Shown here one piece after another: positions 21,322 to 32,136 of a DNA stretch of 64,000 nucleotides. The notes below the pieces were generated by a model, which saw only the letters and a program-made list of their open reading frames with translations, did not search any database and was not told the origin of the DNA. The stretch covers positions 3,433,501 through 3,497,500 of the forward strand of contig VCAZ01000049.1 of NCBI GenBank assembly GCA_005784505.1, given 5' to 3'. Position 1 is the first letter of the stretch. Each line of letters starts with the position of its first letter. Source of the stretch: Bagarius yarrelli. Lineage: Eukaryota > Chordata > Actinopteri > Siluriformes > Sisoridae. Position numbers and translations under genes: made by a program.

Positions 21322-21718
21322 GTCATGGTCTGTAGTACTATTAGTACAAAGTTAATAGACTTTGTATTCATGATATCATTCATAATATTCAGAATATCTA
21401 GTTTTTATTAAATAAAATTAGGACAGTCAGTCAAAGTTTTTTAAAAATATTTTTTTGCTGACCTACAGAGCGGAAAATACTGCAAATTTGAGAAAGAACG
21501 TATTGGATTTTTATAATACGACATTCCCAGAACAAGAAGCTGCACCTTTCTCTAAATACAAAGTTAAATCTAATAACATTGGAAGTCATTCTGGAGGAAA
21601 TCTACATGTGGAACCCTATTTTTAGAAGAATATTTATGGGTGTATATATGAATAATGTCCCTATGTCCAATCACAGGTAGAGAGTAAGTTAAAACGTCTA
21701 CACATAAAACATCATCAT
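21322..21718. other. unassigned intergenic sequence
   Basis: AT-rich; no recognised content. Confidence 0.5.
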
Positions 21719-22816
21719 ACACTGGCCGCCAAAAAAAAAAATTTTAGGATTTCGTTGGACCGCCTTTGGTTTTGATGACGGCACACATTCACAGTGGCAT
21801 TCTTCCATATGCATCTGCAATGCTACAACATTTATTCCTGTCCAGAGTTGCATTATTTTTCTTGTATTGATGATAGGACTCGTATGCAAAGTCTTTTTCA
21901 GCACATCCCAAGATTCTTAATTAGGTTAAGGTCAATTTATGTGTAAAAAAGATTTCTTAGGCTCCCTAAATCACTCTTTCACAATTTGAGCCTGATGAAT
22001 TGTCATCTTGGAATATACGTGTTTATGTGCCATCATAGAATAATGGAATGTGCCATCATGGAATAATCTTGTTATTTAGTATATTTAGTTCGTTAGCACA
22101 CATCATTCTTTGGACACATAACATGACCAACTACAGCAACCATAGATCTAAGCACTGCCCCACAGGCTTGTTCGGTAGGCACTAGGCATGATGGGTGCAT
22201 CACTTTATCCACCTCTCTTCATACCTGGATTCGCCTATCACTCTGCTACCTAGCAAAATGAAGCCATTTTTCCAGATTAGCCTCACTGATAACTGGTTTT
22301 CTTAAAGCTATACAACAGTTTAGTCCCAACCCCTTGAGTTCCCTTCATATCGTGTGTGTGGAAATGCTCTTACTTTAACTATTTTTAACATTGCTGTGAG
22401 TTCTACTGTTGTTTTTTTACGATTTGATTACACCAAACGTTTAAGTGCTCGTCGATCACATTCATTCAAGATTTGTTTCCGACCACATTTCTTCCTTGAA
22501 GATGATGGTTCCTCACTATCCTTCAAGTTTTTAATAATGCTTTGGACAGCTCTTAACCCAATTTTAGTAGTTTCAGCAATCTCCTTAGATGTTTTCTTTT
22601 CTTAATGCATGCCAATATTTTGACTCTTCTGAAACAGATTAACATCTTTTCCACAACCACAGGATGTGTCTTCCAACAGGGCTGTTTGAGAAATGAGAAG
22701 CTAGTCACTGCATCGGTTAGGGTTTAACTTATTGCCAACTAAAGCATAATCATCCATGCAGTAATTATCCACTGGGAGACTCTTACCAATTTGCCTAGTT
22801 AAATCAGAGTGGTGTA
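21719..22816 (-). mobile_element. Tc1-like element (family T3), decayed
   Basis: The left end is ACACTGGCCGCCAAAAA and the right end, on the minus strand, is ATACACCACTCTGATTTAAC. Between them the minus strand holds a broken Tc1-type transposase. The outer spacing and landmarks (GTTGGACCGCCTTTGG, GGCATGATGGGTGCATCACT, CAATCTCCTTAGATG) fit a common teleost Tc1 family as I remember it. Confidence 0.8.
21750..22690 (-). pseudogene. Tc1-like transposase relic of the T3 element
   Basis: Read on the minus strand from about 22690. The expected start ATG is lost (the base context reads CTGTTGG). The N-terminal segment TSKEIAETTKIGLRAVQ and the following KCGRK basic linker with SLKRLV are recognisable with frame breaks. 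The stretch expected to carry the first catalytic Asp (near 22245) is deleted: CTCTGCTACCTAGCAAAATG joins two distant parts. A decayed second-Asp region lies near 22000. The C-terminus near 21750-21900 reads IMQLWTGINVVALQ, typical of the Tc1 end. Short plus-strand ORFs here are shadows. Confidence 0.72.
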
Positions 22817-22828
22817 TATTTCCTGAAT

Positions 22829-22925
22829 AAAACCCTGACTTTAACCTTACTGAAGATGGAGAGAAACTGCGCCCTCAGACCTCCTCACCTGAAATTAGTG
22901 CCTGAACGCAATAATATTATTGTGC
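22829..22925 (+). mobile_element. Tc1-like T2 fragment
   Basis: ACCCTGACTTTAACCTTACT, CCCTCAGACCTCCTCACCTG, AATTAGTGCCTGAACG. Covers only the conserved transposase C-terminal part and touches the end of the T3 element. Confidence 0.65.
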
Positions 22926-22997
22926 CTAAATGGAAAAAACATCCCATGCCGATGTGAAAAAACCTTTTAATAAATTGCAGGTTATTCTAAAGAGAAT

Positions 22998-23349
22998 GTG
23001 TTAGCTTAGTAATTTTGCTGTCGGACTGCTGGTCAAAAGAGTGTAGATGCAGTTCCCAGCACCACCAAACTGTCTCAGTTTGGCCCCTGAGCAAGGCCCT
23101 TACGTCACTCTGGATAAACACACGGCAAAAACTAAAATCTAAGAAAGCATGTTTCTAGAAAATATGTCTTGTTTTTAGCCATTAAAGGTAAATAGTCCTA
23201 TAAAATACATTGCATAATAGACTATAAATCTTAACTTCATTTCATTCATTTTGCTTGATTTTGGTACGTTTTAACTAGTTTTAAAGTGCATTTTGCTTGT
23301 TTTAGGAATGGCGGTTTTTGCAGTGCATCTGCCAAATATGTAAATGTAT
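22998..23349 (+). repeat. SINE-A copy split by a MITE
   Basis: Left part 22998-23120: GTTAGCTTAG, CAGTTCCCAGCACCACCAAA, GGCCCCTGAGCAAGGCCCTT, ACTCTGGATAA. The right part resumes at 23326 with CATCTGCCAAATATGTAAAT. The break is exactly where family members read GGATAAGGGCGTCTGCC. Confidence 0.75.
23121..23325. mobile_element. 205-bp MITE inserted in a SINE-A
   Basis: Ends CACGGCAAAAAC and GTTTTTGCAGTG, inverted repeats with one mismatch in 12. No ORF. I recall a common fish hAT-like MITE with the end CACTGCAAAAA. A target duplication is not clear. Confidence 0.7.
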
Positions 23350-24060
23350 AGAAACAAAAGTAAGACGTGTTCCAATACATTTGTGTATAAAATGCTCTTT
23401 TATGAGCAGTTATAATTTTTTGTAAGTAAAAAATCCTATTGCTCATTATTTTATTATAGGTATATCGGGGTAGTTTTCAGTATACAGTATCAGTATCTCC
23501 GAGTATTCTCCATATCATCACAACAAACCAACAACTCCTAACATGCAACAAATAAGTAATTTTAACACCAGATCCAATTTAATACACAAATGGAATCAGA
23601 TGCTTTAGCTTAAAGACGGATTTGAACACTTTTAACACACTCTGTAAAATAAATAGTGTAGTGTGGTGGCACTTTGTAAAATAAATGAAACAGTGCCACT
23701 ATAGAGGTTTTGCTTGAGCTTTGTCACTAAATTAAAATGCCCCTGCAGCTGAGCGTGCTGATTTGTTAGAAACACGCCACACATACACAGCAAAAGCTTT
23801 ACAACAGATGCTATTTTCATTGAAGGGATTTTCCCTAAAAGTGAGATCACTCTTGTCATAGTTCATTGTGACAGTCTCTATGTGTTCATAGTTTATTGGG
23901 GAGAAAAGGATAAAAAACTGCTAACAGTTGCGAAGAACTGTATGGGTCATAACGTCCGGTTTCTGAATGATTCTTTTGATAGATTAATATGTAACATTAT
24001 GTAGGGGATCTACTGTCTGAGGGATCCAAAGCAGTTACTCTCTTAAAGGTAGCCAGTACA
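23350..24060. other. unassigned intergenic sequence
   Basis: No recognised content. Confidence 0.5.
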
Positions 24061-24457
24061 TGTGCAGGTAATATCAAAATGTTGATAATTAAGCACAAGT
24101 GGTAACTTGGTGGTTAAGGCAGGACTGGGCAATTTTGGTCCTGGAGGGCTGGTGGGCTGCAGAGTTTAGGTCGCACTTGCCTCAACACCCTTACCTGTAC
24201 GTTTCAAGTATACCTAGCAAGATCTTGATCAGTTGTTTTATGTGTGTTGGATTAGCATTAGAGCTAAACTCTCCAGGACCGAGATTGCCCACCCCTGGGT
24301 TAAGGTAAAAACAACTAATCAAGATAAGGGTGTTGAGGCAAGTGCAACCTAAACTCTGCAGCCCACCAGCCCTCCAGGACCAAAATTGAACAGCCCTGCC
24401 TTAACCACTAAGTTACCACTTGTGCTTAATTATCAACATTTTGATATTACCTGCACA
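24061..24457. repeat. large imperfect inverted duplication (hairpin-forming)
   Basis: Left arm 24061-24240 and right arm 24306-24457 are reverse complements at roughly 95 percent by eye, separated by 65 bp. The right arm lacks about 29 bp of the left (around CTAGCAAGATC). The arms contain flanking DNA, a SINE-A head and half of a MITE, so the duplication came after those insertions. It could form a long hairpin. Confidence 0.88.
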
Positions 24458-24606
24458 TAATCGGTAGGTGGTCCATTAGAATCCCAGGGTCATTAACCTG
24501 CCACTGCTGGGCACTTAAGCAAGGCTCTTAAGCCTCAACTGCTCAGCTATATAAACAAGATGAATGTAAGTCAATCTGGATAAGGATGTCCATTAAATGC
24601 TGTAAA
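24097..24606 (+). repeat. SINE-A copy split by a MITE and an inverted duplication
   Basis: The head AAGTGGTAACTTGGTGGTTA lies at 24097-24119. The body resumes at 24458 with AATCCCAGGGTCATTAACC, GGCACTTAAGCAAGGCTCTT and GGATAAGGATGTCCATTAAA. Confidence 0.7.
24120..24297. mobile_element. 178-bp hAT-like MITE with 8-bp target duplication
   Basis: Ends CAGGACTGGGCAATTTTGGT and, from the other side, CAGGGGTGGGCAATCTCGGT; both continue CCTGGAG. Flanked by exact 8-bp repeats GGTTAAGG at 24112-24119 and 24298-24305, the duplication length expected of hAT transposases. No coding capacity. Confidence 0.85.
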
Positions 24607-25172
24607 TATAAAATGAATATTGTAGTGATCAAAAGTTGAAGGTCTTGCAAGATGTTCTGGACCATTTTTGAAGAATTGCATCCGGTGTGGTCCAGGGTAG
24701 AATTGCAGAATAGGATGACTTGTAGAAACTCGCCTGGTTATAGGGTTAAAAATTACACAAGCTGGTATTAGTAAAGTCAGTCACTTCTGCACAAGATAAA
24801 TCCCAGAACAGCACTAATTATACTCAGATGCCCACAGTTAGCGGATTGAAGCATCTACAGTACAGTATGATCTGTTTTATTATGTGACAGCCCAGGGTTT
24901 GTAGGACAGAATTTTCCGGATGAAGATAGAACGCAGAGCTTTATGAAGCAACAAATAAAATGCGAAAATGTGTGCAAACAGTGCAAGACAGACAACAGTG
25001 CAAGAGAGACAGTTCTTTACAATACAATGAAATACACTAAAATGCAATGCAATACAATAGTGTCCACAGAGCAGAGAGCAGTAATATGCAGTAATATTAA
25101 TAAAGATGCAGTTGGAATCTGCAGAAATTCTAGTGCCCAAACTTTCATACTAAAAAATAAACCTACAGAAAT
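24607..25172. other. unassigned intergenic sequence
   Basis: No gene recognised. The opposing ORFs at 24880-25176 look like chance. Confidence 0.45.
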
Positions 25173-25176
25173 TTAA

Positions 25177-25459
25177 CCCTTTCATGCATGAGCCGAGTTT
25201 CTAGGATTAAACAAATTGGGTTTTTTTGCATCAATTATCCTGGGATGTTCCGCATTTCTGACTTTCTGTTAGCCATCTTGGATTAAAGTAAAGAAAAAAT
25301 GCAGTTACAATGACTGAGATATTGATGGCAGTTTATGGGATGACGCACAAGCATCTACTGTGTTGGCTTATATGCAACTATAACAGCAAAACCAATGCAT
25401 TTGCTAGGGAACAGCTTTTGAACAGCTGTCCACTGTAGTGACCGCTATGCATGAAAGGG
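25177..25459. mobile_element. 283-bp piggyBac-like MITE
   Basis: Exact TTAA at 25173-25176 and 25460-25463. The ends are CCCTTTCATGCAT and ATGCATGAAAGGG, perfect 13-bp inverted repeats. TTAA target sites with C-rich tips are typical of piggyBac-type elements. No ORF. Confidence 0.85.
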
Positions 25460-25463
25460 TTAA

Positions 25464-27095
25464 GTAAGCTTTGTTAAAAAAGACTTCTCAAGATAGTGAA
25501 TGGGTCTAACGGATTGCAATTACATAATAGGTGAAACTTTCCTCTTTTACAGAGAATCTTGAAAGGGTTCTACAGGAATTAAAACACTTTAATTGGTGCT
25601 AAATTTACAATTTGTATTAAATCTTGCCCTGAAGGTCCCATGTACTGGGTGAAAAACACCCACAGAATTACAATCTCCAGGTACTTTCCATTCCTGCTAC
25701 TTACTTTGAATGTTTAATCCACACACCTTTTCATGCTTTGTTACTTCACAAATGTGATCTATAGTGCTCTGCCGACTTGCTGTGGATATCAACTAAGAAC
25801 GTTCAATAAGGCCCTATTGTAAGTCCTCGGGAGGCCTTTTCATTAAACCGGCACCCAGAGTTCTCTAGTGTTCATTTGGTTGCCATGGATTATCGTTGTT
25901 CGCTGTTGATTTGAGAGAAAAACACCAAAACGGTTTCTCATTGTAAGGCATTTATATTATTCTGGATAGGTTGTGTAGTCTTGAAAACTTAATTTCACTA
26001 ATGGAAAATAACTCTTGCTTTTACTCCAATTGATGGTTTTTGTGTTGGATCTTTTTGACACGATCATTTGTCCTGATCGGTGGATGTACAAAGCCTAATT
26101 GATGTGAAGAAGAATGAAAGACTGAAATAAAGGAAATGGAATTAGTCTCCAGTCTTAACGACATTTAGACCAAACTTCAGGTTAAAATAGAAATCATTCA
26201 GAAGGGGGAAATTATACAAAGTTACGCAATTATGCATGAAAAATTGGCCAATTAAACCAGACGCTTTTGCTTTTCTTAAAGCGAAATCACACAAAATTGA
26301 ATATCAGTGGACTTTTGGCATTAATGTTTTTGAAGTAAGATAAGATGAACTAAGAGAAGTAAAGGCAAATAGTATGTTGATGTAACAGAGTGATTACAGC
26401 TCAGAAAAGCCAGAAAATATAACATATACATCTCCTAAGATTAAATATTTTCTTTACATTTCCTATAATAACTATAAATCTAGAACAGTTGTTAGACTTT
26501 TCTGCCTTCTCAGACTCTTAATGTAATTCTTGTGCTGTAAAAAATCTCAGGTAGCAACTGGAATATAGTGAAATGTATTTATGTTTATTTAACTCCGTAT
26601 TTTAGTTTTTTCCCCCAACATCTGCTGTTACACAAAAAGATGGCAGGCCTGTTTGTACTTAATTGTCATTTTTTTCCTACTGAATGTAAATTAAATGTCA
26701 ATTTTTTGCTGCCTATTTATGTGTTCAGAGCTATAAACGGTGGAGATCTGAGTGGAATTTGCAAATAATAAATGATTCATGAATTATTTTGTGTTAACAT
26801 TCAAAGCCACTTACATAAATCTTTTTATTAGTGATGAAAGTCTTTATTGACTGTGATCGACTTTGCGCCATCTTGGGTTTTATATAAAGCAAGACTTGAT
26901 GATAGCCATTATCCTTTTGCTAAAATGTCAACAGCTACTGCAGAATGAATGTACATCTTTGAAAGAAGCTAAAAGAAATGGAGTTCAATTCCCTATGAGA
27001 AATCAATCAAGGAACATCTCATCCCACCTCATCTTATCATTTCTCATCTTATTCATTGGGCCATTGTAGCCATTTTGTGTTGAATTTTGTATACT
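25464..27095. other. unassigned intergenic sequence
   Basis: About 1.6 kb with no recognised repeat or exon. 25700-26160 is GC-balanced and repeat-free and could hold regulatory DNA; untested. Confidence 0.45.
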
Positions 27096-27175
27096 GACAT
27101 GTTTTTGGGGGAAAAAACTGGAGCATCCCATACAGGGAGAACATGCAAAACTCTGCACAGACCCCGATGTACAAT
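27096..27175 (-). repeat. SINE-C fragment
   Basis: CTGACATGTTTTTGGGGGAA, ACTGGAGCATCCC and AGGGAGAACATGCAAAACTC match the middle of the SINE-C copies at 10.7 and 14.2 kb. Confidence 0.6.
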
Positions 27176-27280
27176 CATGTATACTTTGTAATTATGTAAC
27201 TCAAACTGTACAGTCTGTAAACTGACTTTGGGATTAAAACAAGCTTCCTGTAGCTGTAAGCAGTAATGCTATCTGTGAAC

Positions 27281-27450
27281 ACATTTACATTTATGGCATT
27301 TGGCAGACGCTCTTATCCAGAGTGACTTACATTTATCTCATTTATACAACTAAGCAATTGGGGGTTAAGGGCCTTGCTCAGGGGCCCAGCGGTGGAAACT
27401 TAGTGTTGCTGGGATTTGAACCTACGATCTTCTACCACCCTTTACACCTT
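27281..27450 (-). repeat. SINE-A copy
   Basis: ACATTTACATTTATGGCATT, TTGGCAGACGCTCTTATCCA, GGGCCTTGCTCAGGGGCCCA and GGGATTTGAACCTACGATC. One of the best-preserved tails in the window; the head is scrambled. Confidence 0.88.
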
Positions 27451-27466
27451 TATTATCAAATACATA

Positions 27467-27722
27467 ACTGACAATGCTTCTGTGCACAAAGCCCTAGAGC
27501 GCCATAAAGACATGGTGTGTTATGGTTATGGTGTTCTCCATAGTGCCCTGACCTTAATTCCACTAAACACTTTAAGAATAAAGTATTATGACACTAACTG
27601 CATTCCAGACCACCTCACCTGACATCGGTGCCAGGCATTATGTGGCAAAATCTCCAAATCCATGCTCCAAAATCTAGTGAAAAGCTTTTCCAGAAGTGTG
27701 GAGGTTACTATAGAGCTAAGCG
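27467..27722 (+). mobile_element. Tc1-like T2 fragment, 3' half
   Basis: CTGACAATGCTTCTGTGCAC, TAGTGCCCTGACCTTAATTC, CACCTCACCTGACATCGGTG, TGCTCCAAAATCTAGTGAAA and GTGTGGAGGTTACTATA. A decayed transposase C-terminus. Confidence 0.8.
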
Positions 27723-27894
27723 TAAATTTTTCCTCTGTGGGACAATTGAGGCTGGTGGTGATGTTTATTTTAAAAATAATTTTCTTCTAAATTTAATTTA
27801 AGTAATTATATTTCAAAAGAAAAAGTATTTAAAAATACTTATTATTTTTTATTTTGCTATTGTATAAAATCTAATTATGTGCCTGCAATTTATC
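27723..27894. other. AT-rich sequence upstream of the promoter-like patch
   Basis: A- and T-rich; nothing recognised. Confidence 0.5.
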
Positions 27895-28030
27895 CTCGTC
27901 ACAGATTCTGCGCATGCGCATTCCGGCTTTTAACGCGTCGATTCTGACAGCGTCAAATACGCTGGTCAAATCTGTCGGCGGAGATTAAACTGCCCTGCGC
28001 CTTTAAGAGAGGTGGGCGTGTACAGCTGCT
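27895..28030 (+). promoter_or_regulatory. putative TATA-less promoter of a plus-strand gene
   Basis: A CG-rich patch in AT-rich surroundings. It contains the palindrome TGCGCATGCGCA at 27909-27920, a perfect NRF1-type site, then TTCCGGC (ETS-like on the minus strand) and several further CGs, and a GTGGGCGTG GC-box-like site near 28012-28020. CTTTAAGAG near 28000 is a weak TATA-like candidate. It sits just upstream of the exon ending at 28257. Promoter activity is inferred. Confidence 0.5.
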
Positions 28031-28113
28031 GCTCAGGCTTTACTGCTGCACATCAGAGCGCATTCACTCACACCCAGAGCTCGGACTCGGAGAAATAGGA
28101 CACAACACACACC

Positions 28114-28147
<34 letters not shown>

Positions 28148-28257
28148 GAGAGCTGAAACAGAGACAGATCTGCTGCTGGGTTGAACTGTTTCGTTGTGCC
28201 ATCCCAAAACGGATTACATTTCAGCACCACGGCGCTTCTCAGAGATGAAGCTGGATG
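28031..28257 (+). other. candidate first exon (5' UTR plus short ATG start), possibly daam2
   Basis: The exon 5' end is approximate. At 28245 an ATG opens Met-Lys-Leu-Asp and then splits at a strong donor (G followed by GTGAGTTTGG at 28258). The context of the ATG is moderate (G at -3). The leader contains a (CA)15 repeat at 28116-28145. I do not recognise the four residues. Orientation is head-to-head with kif6. In human, KIF6 and DAAM2 are adjacent and divergent, so a daam2 leader exon is a reasonable guess; DAAM2 itself starts in a later exon that is not in this window, in which case this ATG would be an upstream or alternative start. Alternatives: another gene or a long noncoding RNA. The minus-strand ORF over this exon, with runs of Cys and Val from the repeat, is a shadow. 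Confidence 0.42.
28116..28145. repeat. (CA)15 microsatellite in the candidate 5' UTR
   Basis: Uninterrupted CA tract. Confidence 0.95.
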
Positions 28258-31172
28258 GTGAGTTTGGAGATTTGTGCACAAGCGTGACCCGAGATAACCC
28301 CATTCATTGACATGTCCAGGTATTCTACAGGTCTGTGCGCATTTTACGCATTTTACGCATTCGTCTCTCAACCTGGATTTACATGACTATCTTGATCCGA
28401 TTGTAAAAAAAAACGGGGTTGATTTTGTTTTTTGCGCAGATCTTTTAACGTTGGGCTGATTTGTACTTTAAACATGCGTGCGTTTATATAAAATTATTTC
28501 TCGACACTGCATTGCGCAATGGCTGGAGGTATTTTGGGTGATAACTTACACGATCTGCACACTTTTTGAATCGTTGATCACTTTTCTTTTCATGCATGCG
28601 TGTTTTTATGTTGGTTTGCATGCAGTGGTGATGATGTGAGATTGTAGTTGATGCGGGTAGAGGGCGCTGCTTCCTCTCTGTGCAAAATCGTGTGCAGTTT
28701 TTTTTTTTCTGTGCTAAATTTAGTCATTGATATTTTTTTGGGATACGTTCAATACATTCAACGTCTAATAGTGATCTACTTCACTTGCAGGCACAGGAAA
28801 TGAAATATGGATACTGTTGTTGTACATCAGATTTTTTATTTGGATAACATCCCCAATCCCACCCCCACCCTCCCACCTTGAAGGTTTGACCATGTAAAGT
28901 TCTGACTTTTCATAATAGGTGGTGGTGGGTGCATATTATTAGAAAGGTTAAAACATTGCAAGGTATCAACTGAGTTTTTGGTTTGCACCACGCTCTTTGG
29001 GGTGAAAGTCTGCAGTAGCAGGATAACACAGAACATCTGGTAGTGCTTTGGCTCGATTGAGTATGACGTAGTTTCTTGGTGGTTATGGGCTTAAAGTGTA
29101 CCTGACAAGATCTTAAATTGTGGTAAAAACTCAAGATATCTACTGATTTGCAATCAGGCTGCCAGAGTGAAACGTAAACTAACACAGTGGCATTTGGGTA
29201 TCTGATGGAACTGGTAGCGGAGCAGAAGTGATGCTATGGTAGGATGGAGAGGTCAAAACAGTGAAGTCGGTTGGATCCTGAAAAAAATGTTCAAACAAAA
29301 ACCCAAGCAGTAGCTGGACGGGCTATGCCAATATTCCTTTAGGTGTGAACAAGTGTCCATGTGACTGCTACAATGGGGTTACATCCCATTCAGCAAGTAT
29401 TTCTACCTCAAGCCCAATGTTTTATTGAAATAAATTTAACTATAACACTGCCAAGTTACTGAATCTAAATCAATGAATAAAATTAGTGAATGAATGGCAT
29501 GTTTGGAATAAAGGGAGTTCGGAGGATTCTGTCAAAACGTCTTTTTTAGGGTTCTGCAACCACTAAAGCAAACTGTCCTGCCAAAGTCACTACTTTTCCA
29601 CATAGAAAGCTCATGTGTATGATATATTATTGATTGGAACCTCCACTCTTTTTTTGCCTACACGCTTTATGAAAGCATGTCTGATTGAAACAGCAGAGAT
29701 GCAGTCAGCCTTGTACTTTTACAGCCACACAATAATTGAACCAAACTGCCCTGCTGGATATATTAACGAAGAGCCCTCTCGGTACTTTTAAAAAGCCAAG
29801 CATAGCTTTTATCCAAAACCAACAACACCACAGGGCTTAAATGTTTTCTCTGCCTGCTCACCAACAGCCCTAGTAGGGAGAGCTTCTTGGAAGTCATGCC
29901 CATGTGTGTGGGCACCCGGCTGGACGGTTGTCGGCGAGTGTATATATATATTCATTGTTCAGTGTAAGCTGCTGAGGTAAGGCACTTTGGGTTCTTGCTT
30001 ATGGCCAGATGTTGTACTTGGTAGACATCCTGCCCTCTAAGAAGGTAAAGCTAGTTAGGATTTTTGCCTTCGGTTCCTTATTCACACCAGTGGAACAGTG
30101 GGTGTTGATTAAAACATAAATAGTACATGCGAGGATACAAATTCAGTCCTCTAGGTTCTAATGTGGTGTATATACTGATCTGTTTGAGTCATAAACACCT
30201 AAAATGGATGTTGTAATTGAAGACTGGGATTCATTTAATGTCCACACATTCAGTATAATTTTAAAACAAAAACCACAAAAAAATGTCTAGATTAACTTTT
30301 ACTAATGCTGTGTGAAAGCTTGCCGTTAGATTCGATTGCCAGCTCTCTTACTCTCTGTGTGAGTGAAAAGACCACTTCCTTCCCTTTTGGCTTCTGTTCC
30401 AAGCTTCTGTCTGTTTGGCTCATTCACTGTTATGGAGAACTGCTGGAGAACTGCAGCATGGATACTGTTGGCACAGCTTCTCTGAGGTCTGGCAATAATT
30501 AGCACCATGGTACAGTCTATACAGCATGTCTGCATTGGGTCACGGTCCGGGTCTTCCAGTCTCTGCTGGCCTGTGAGAGTTGACTGCAGGTGGAAAAGTG
30601 TGCGATTATAAATAGGTTCCAAGTACGCTGCTCCGCTGCAGACACACTGGAAGCCTTTGTTTCCTTGATCCTTCTTGCCTGTTTTAATGCCGCGTTTTTT
30701 TTTTTTCAGTGCGGTGTGTGGACCTGCAGCCGGTCATGGTGTGTTACGGTTAGTGCTGGCGCAGGAAGTGGTCCTGGTGTTTAGAGGTCTGGCGGAGCCT
30801 TCTAGCATTGTTTAGGTTTAAGCGCACTGTCTGGCACCTTGTACCATTTATACAATTACCATTACAGTGTTCAGGTGTGAGTAACTGACGCAAAAAATCT
30901 TGAGGTCTGTTTAAAGCTGTGAACGATCAGGCTGCCGTATTCGGAGAGGGAAAAAAGCCATTAAGCAAACCTGTTGAACTTGATGATATCTTGGTAGAAT
31001 TATGGTTTGTTAGTAAACTCTTGACATTATTTGGGTAAAAAAAAATAATAATAATAAATGGGACAATATAGATCTTTATACTGTCGAATTCTTAAAACTG
31101 CTTGACTTATAATAATGCACTTATTTTAACAGGTTATTACTTCTGTAATGTTTATATAATGTAGTCTAGATT
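28258..31172. other. candidate first-intron sequence, unassigned
   Basis: Begins with a GTGAGT donor at 28258. No exon, repeat family or RNA gene recognised in about 2.9 kb. The minus-strand ORF at 30326-30622 has no recognisable domain. A TATATATAT tract lies near 29940. Confidence 0.45.
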
Positions 31173-31299
31173 GCAAAACGTTTCTGAACACCTGACCGTC
31201 ACACCCACATATGGGTCTTCCCCAAACTATTGCTACCAATTTGAAATAATTTAGAAAGCCTTCCCAGAAGAGGTTATTATACTGTAAAAGGAAACTAAA
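31173..31299 (+). mobile_element. Tc1-like T2 copy with large internal deletion
   Basis: The 5' end (GAACACCTGACCGTCACACC, CTTCCCCAAACTATTGCTAC) is joined near 31245 directly to the 3' part (AAAGCCTTCCCAGAAGAGGT, TATTATACTG). Confidence 0.72.
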
Positions 31300-31302
31300 A
31301 CT

Positions 31303-31590
31303 ATTCATTCATTCGTTTATTCATTCATCTTCTATACCCACTTATTCTCTACTTCGGGGTCACGGGGATCTGCTGGAGTCTATCCCAGCCGTCTCTGAAA
31401 GGGTGAAAGGCAGGAGGGGTACACCCTGGACAGGTCACCAGTCTATAACAGGGCCACACACACTCACACTCACTCCTATGGGCAATTTAGAATCAGTAAT
31501 CAACCTGACATGCAGGATTTTGGACCGTGGGAGTACTCACAGCCTTCTTGCTGTGAGGCAACAGTGCTAACCACTAAGCCACCGTGCTGC
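31303..31590 (-). repeat. SINE-C copy
   Basis: ATTCATTCATCTTCTATACC, CGGGGTCACGGGGATCTGCT, CACACACACTCACACTCACT, CCTTCTTGCTGTGAGGCAAC and AACCACTAAGCCACCGTGCT. Abuts a T2 copy. Confidence 0.87.
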
Positions 31591-31892
31591 AGAAATGGGA
31601 TGTTGAAAAAGCAAATATGGCCACAACCATTTTGGTTCCAAAGTGTACAGTCCTCTCGCTAGGATTCAATTAACTCAAGTAAAACCTGTTAAATACATTT
31701 ATTTTTAGCGTAACCACAGACATTTTGCCGATTTATGCCAAGGCGTGTTATGGGACGTTAACACACATTCATCCAAATCATGTCAACATTAATCATAAAA
31801 AAGTATTTTCGTATGTGTTTTTACTAGTAGAAGTTTACATTTAATTTAACTAATTAAGTTTAAGTATTTAACTTTAAGATTTCATCAAAAAA
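31591..31892. other. unassigned sequence
   Basis: Nothing recognised. Confidence 0.5.
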
Positions 31893-31965
31893 ATGGTGGT
31901 GCTGGGAATCAATCTTCCAATTAGCTGTCCAACACCTTAACCACTGCACTACCACTTATCCCCTT
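31893..31965 (-). repeat. SINE-A head fragment
   Basis: ATGGTGGTGCTGGGAATCAA, then CCAACACCTTAACCACTGCA and CTACCACTTATCCCC. Confidence 0.75.
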
Positions 31966-31969
31966 ACTT

Positions 31970-32136
31970 ATTTTGCCCTTAGCTATAGCGAATTATATTT
32001 ATCATTTTTTTAATCTGAGCGCTTGGGGGTTTAATGCCTCGATCAGGGTCCCAGCAGTGGCAGCTTGGTGGTGCTTGGAATCAAACCCATGATTCATCAA
32101 TCAGCAGTCGAACATCTTAACCGCTGAGCTACCACT
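31970..32136 (-). repeat. SINE-A copy, diverged
   Basis: CGCTTGGGGGTTTAATGCCT, CAGCTTGGTGGTGCTTGGAA, ATCTTAACCGCTGAGCTACC. Lies directly after the fragment at 31893-31965 in the same orientation. Confidence 0.78.

Noticed and set aside
28033..28371. 112-codon minus-strand ORF over the candidate first exon
   Set aside because: Its core is a VCVCVC run translated from the CA repeat; antisense to a better-supported exon.
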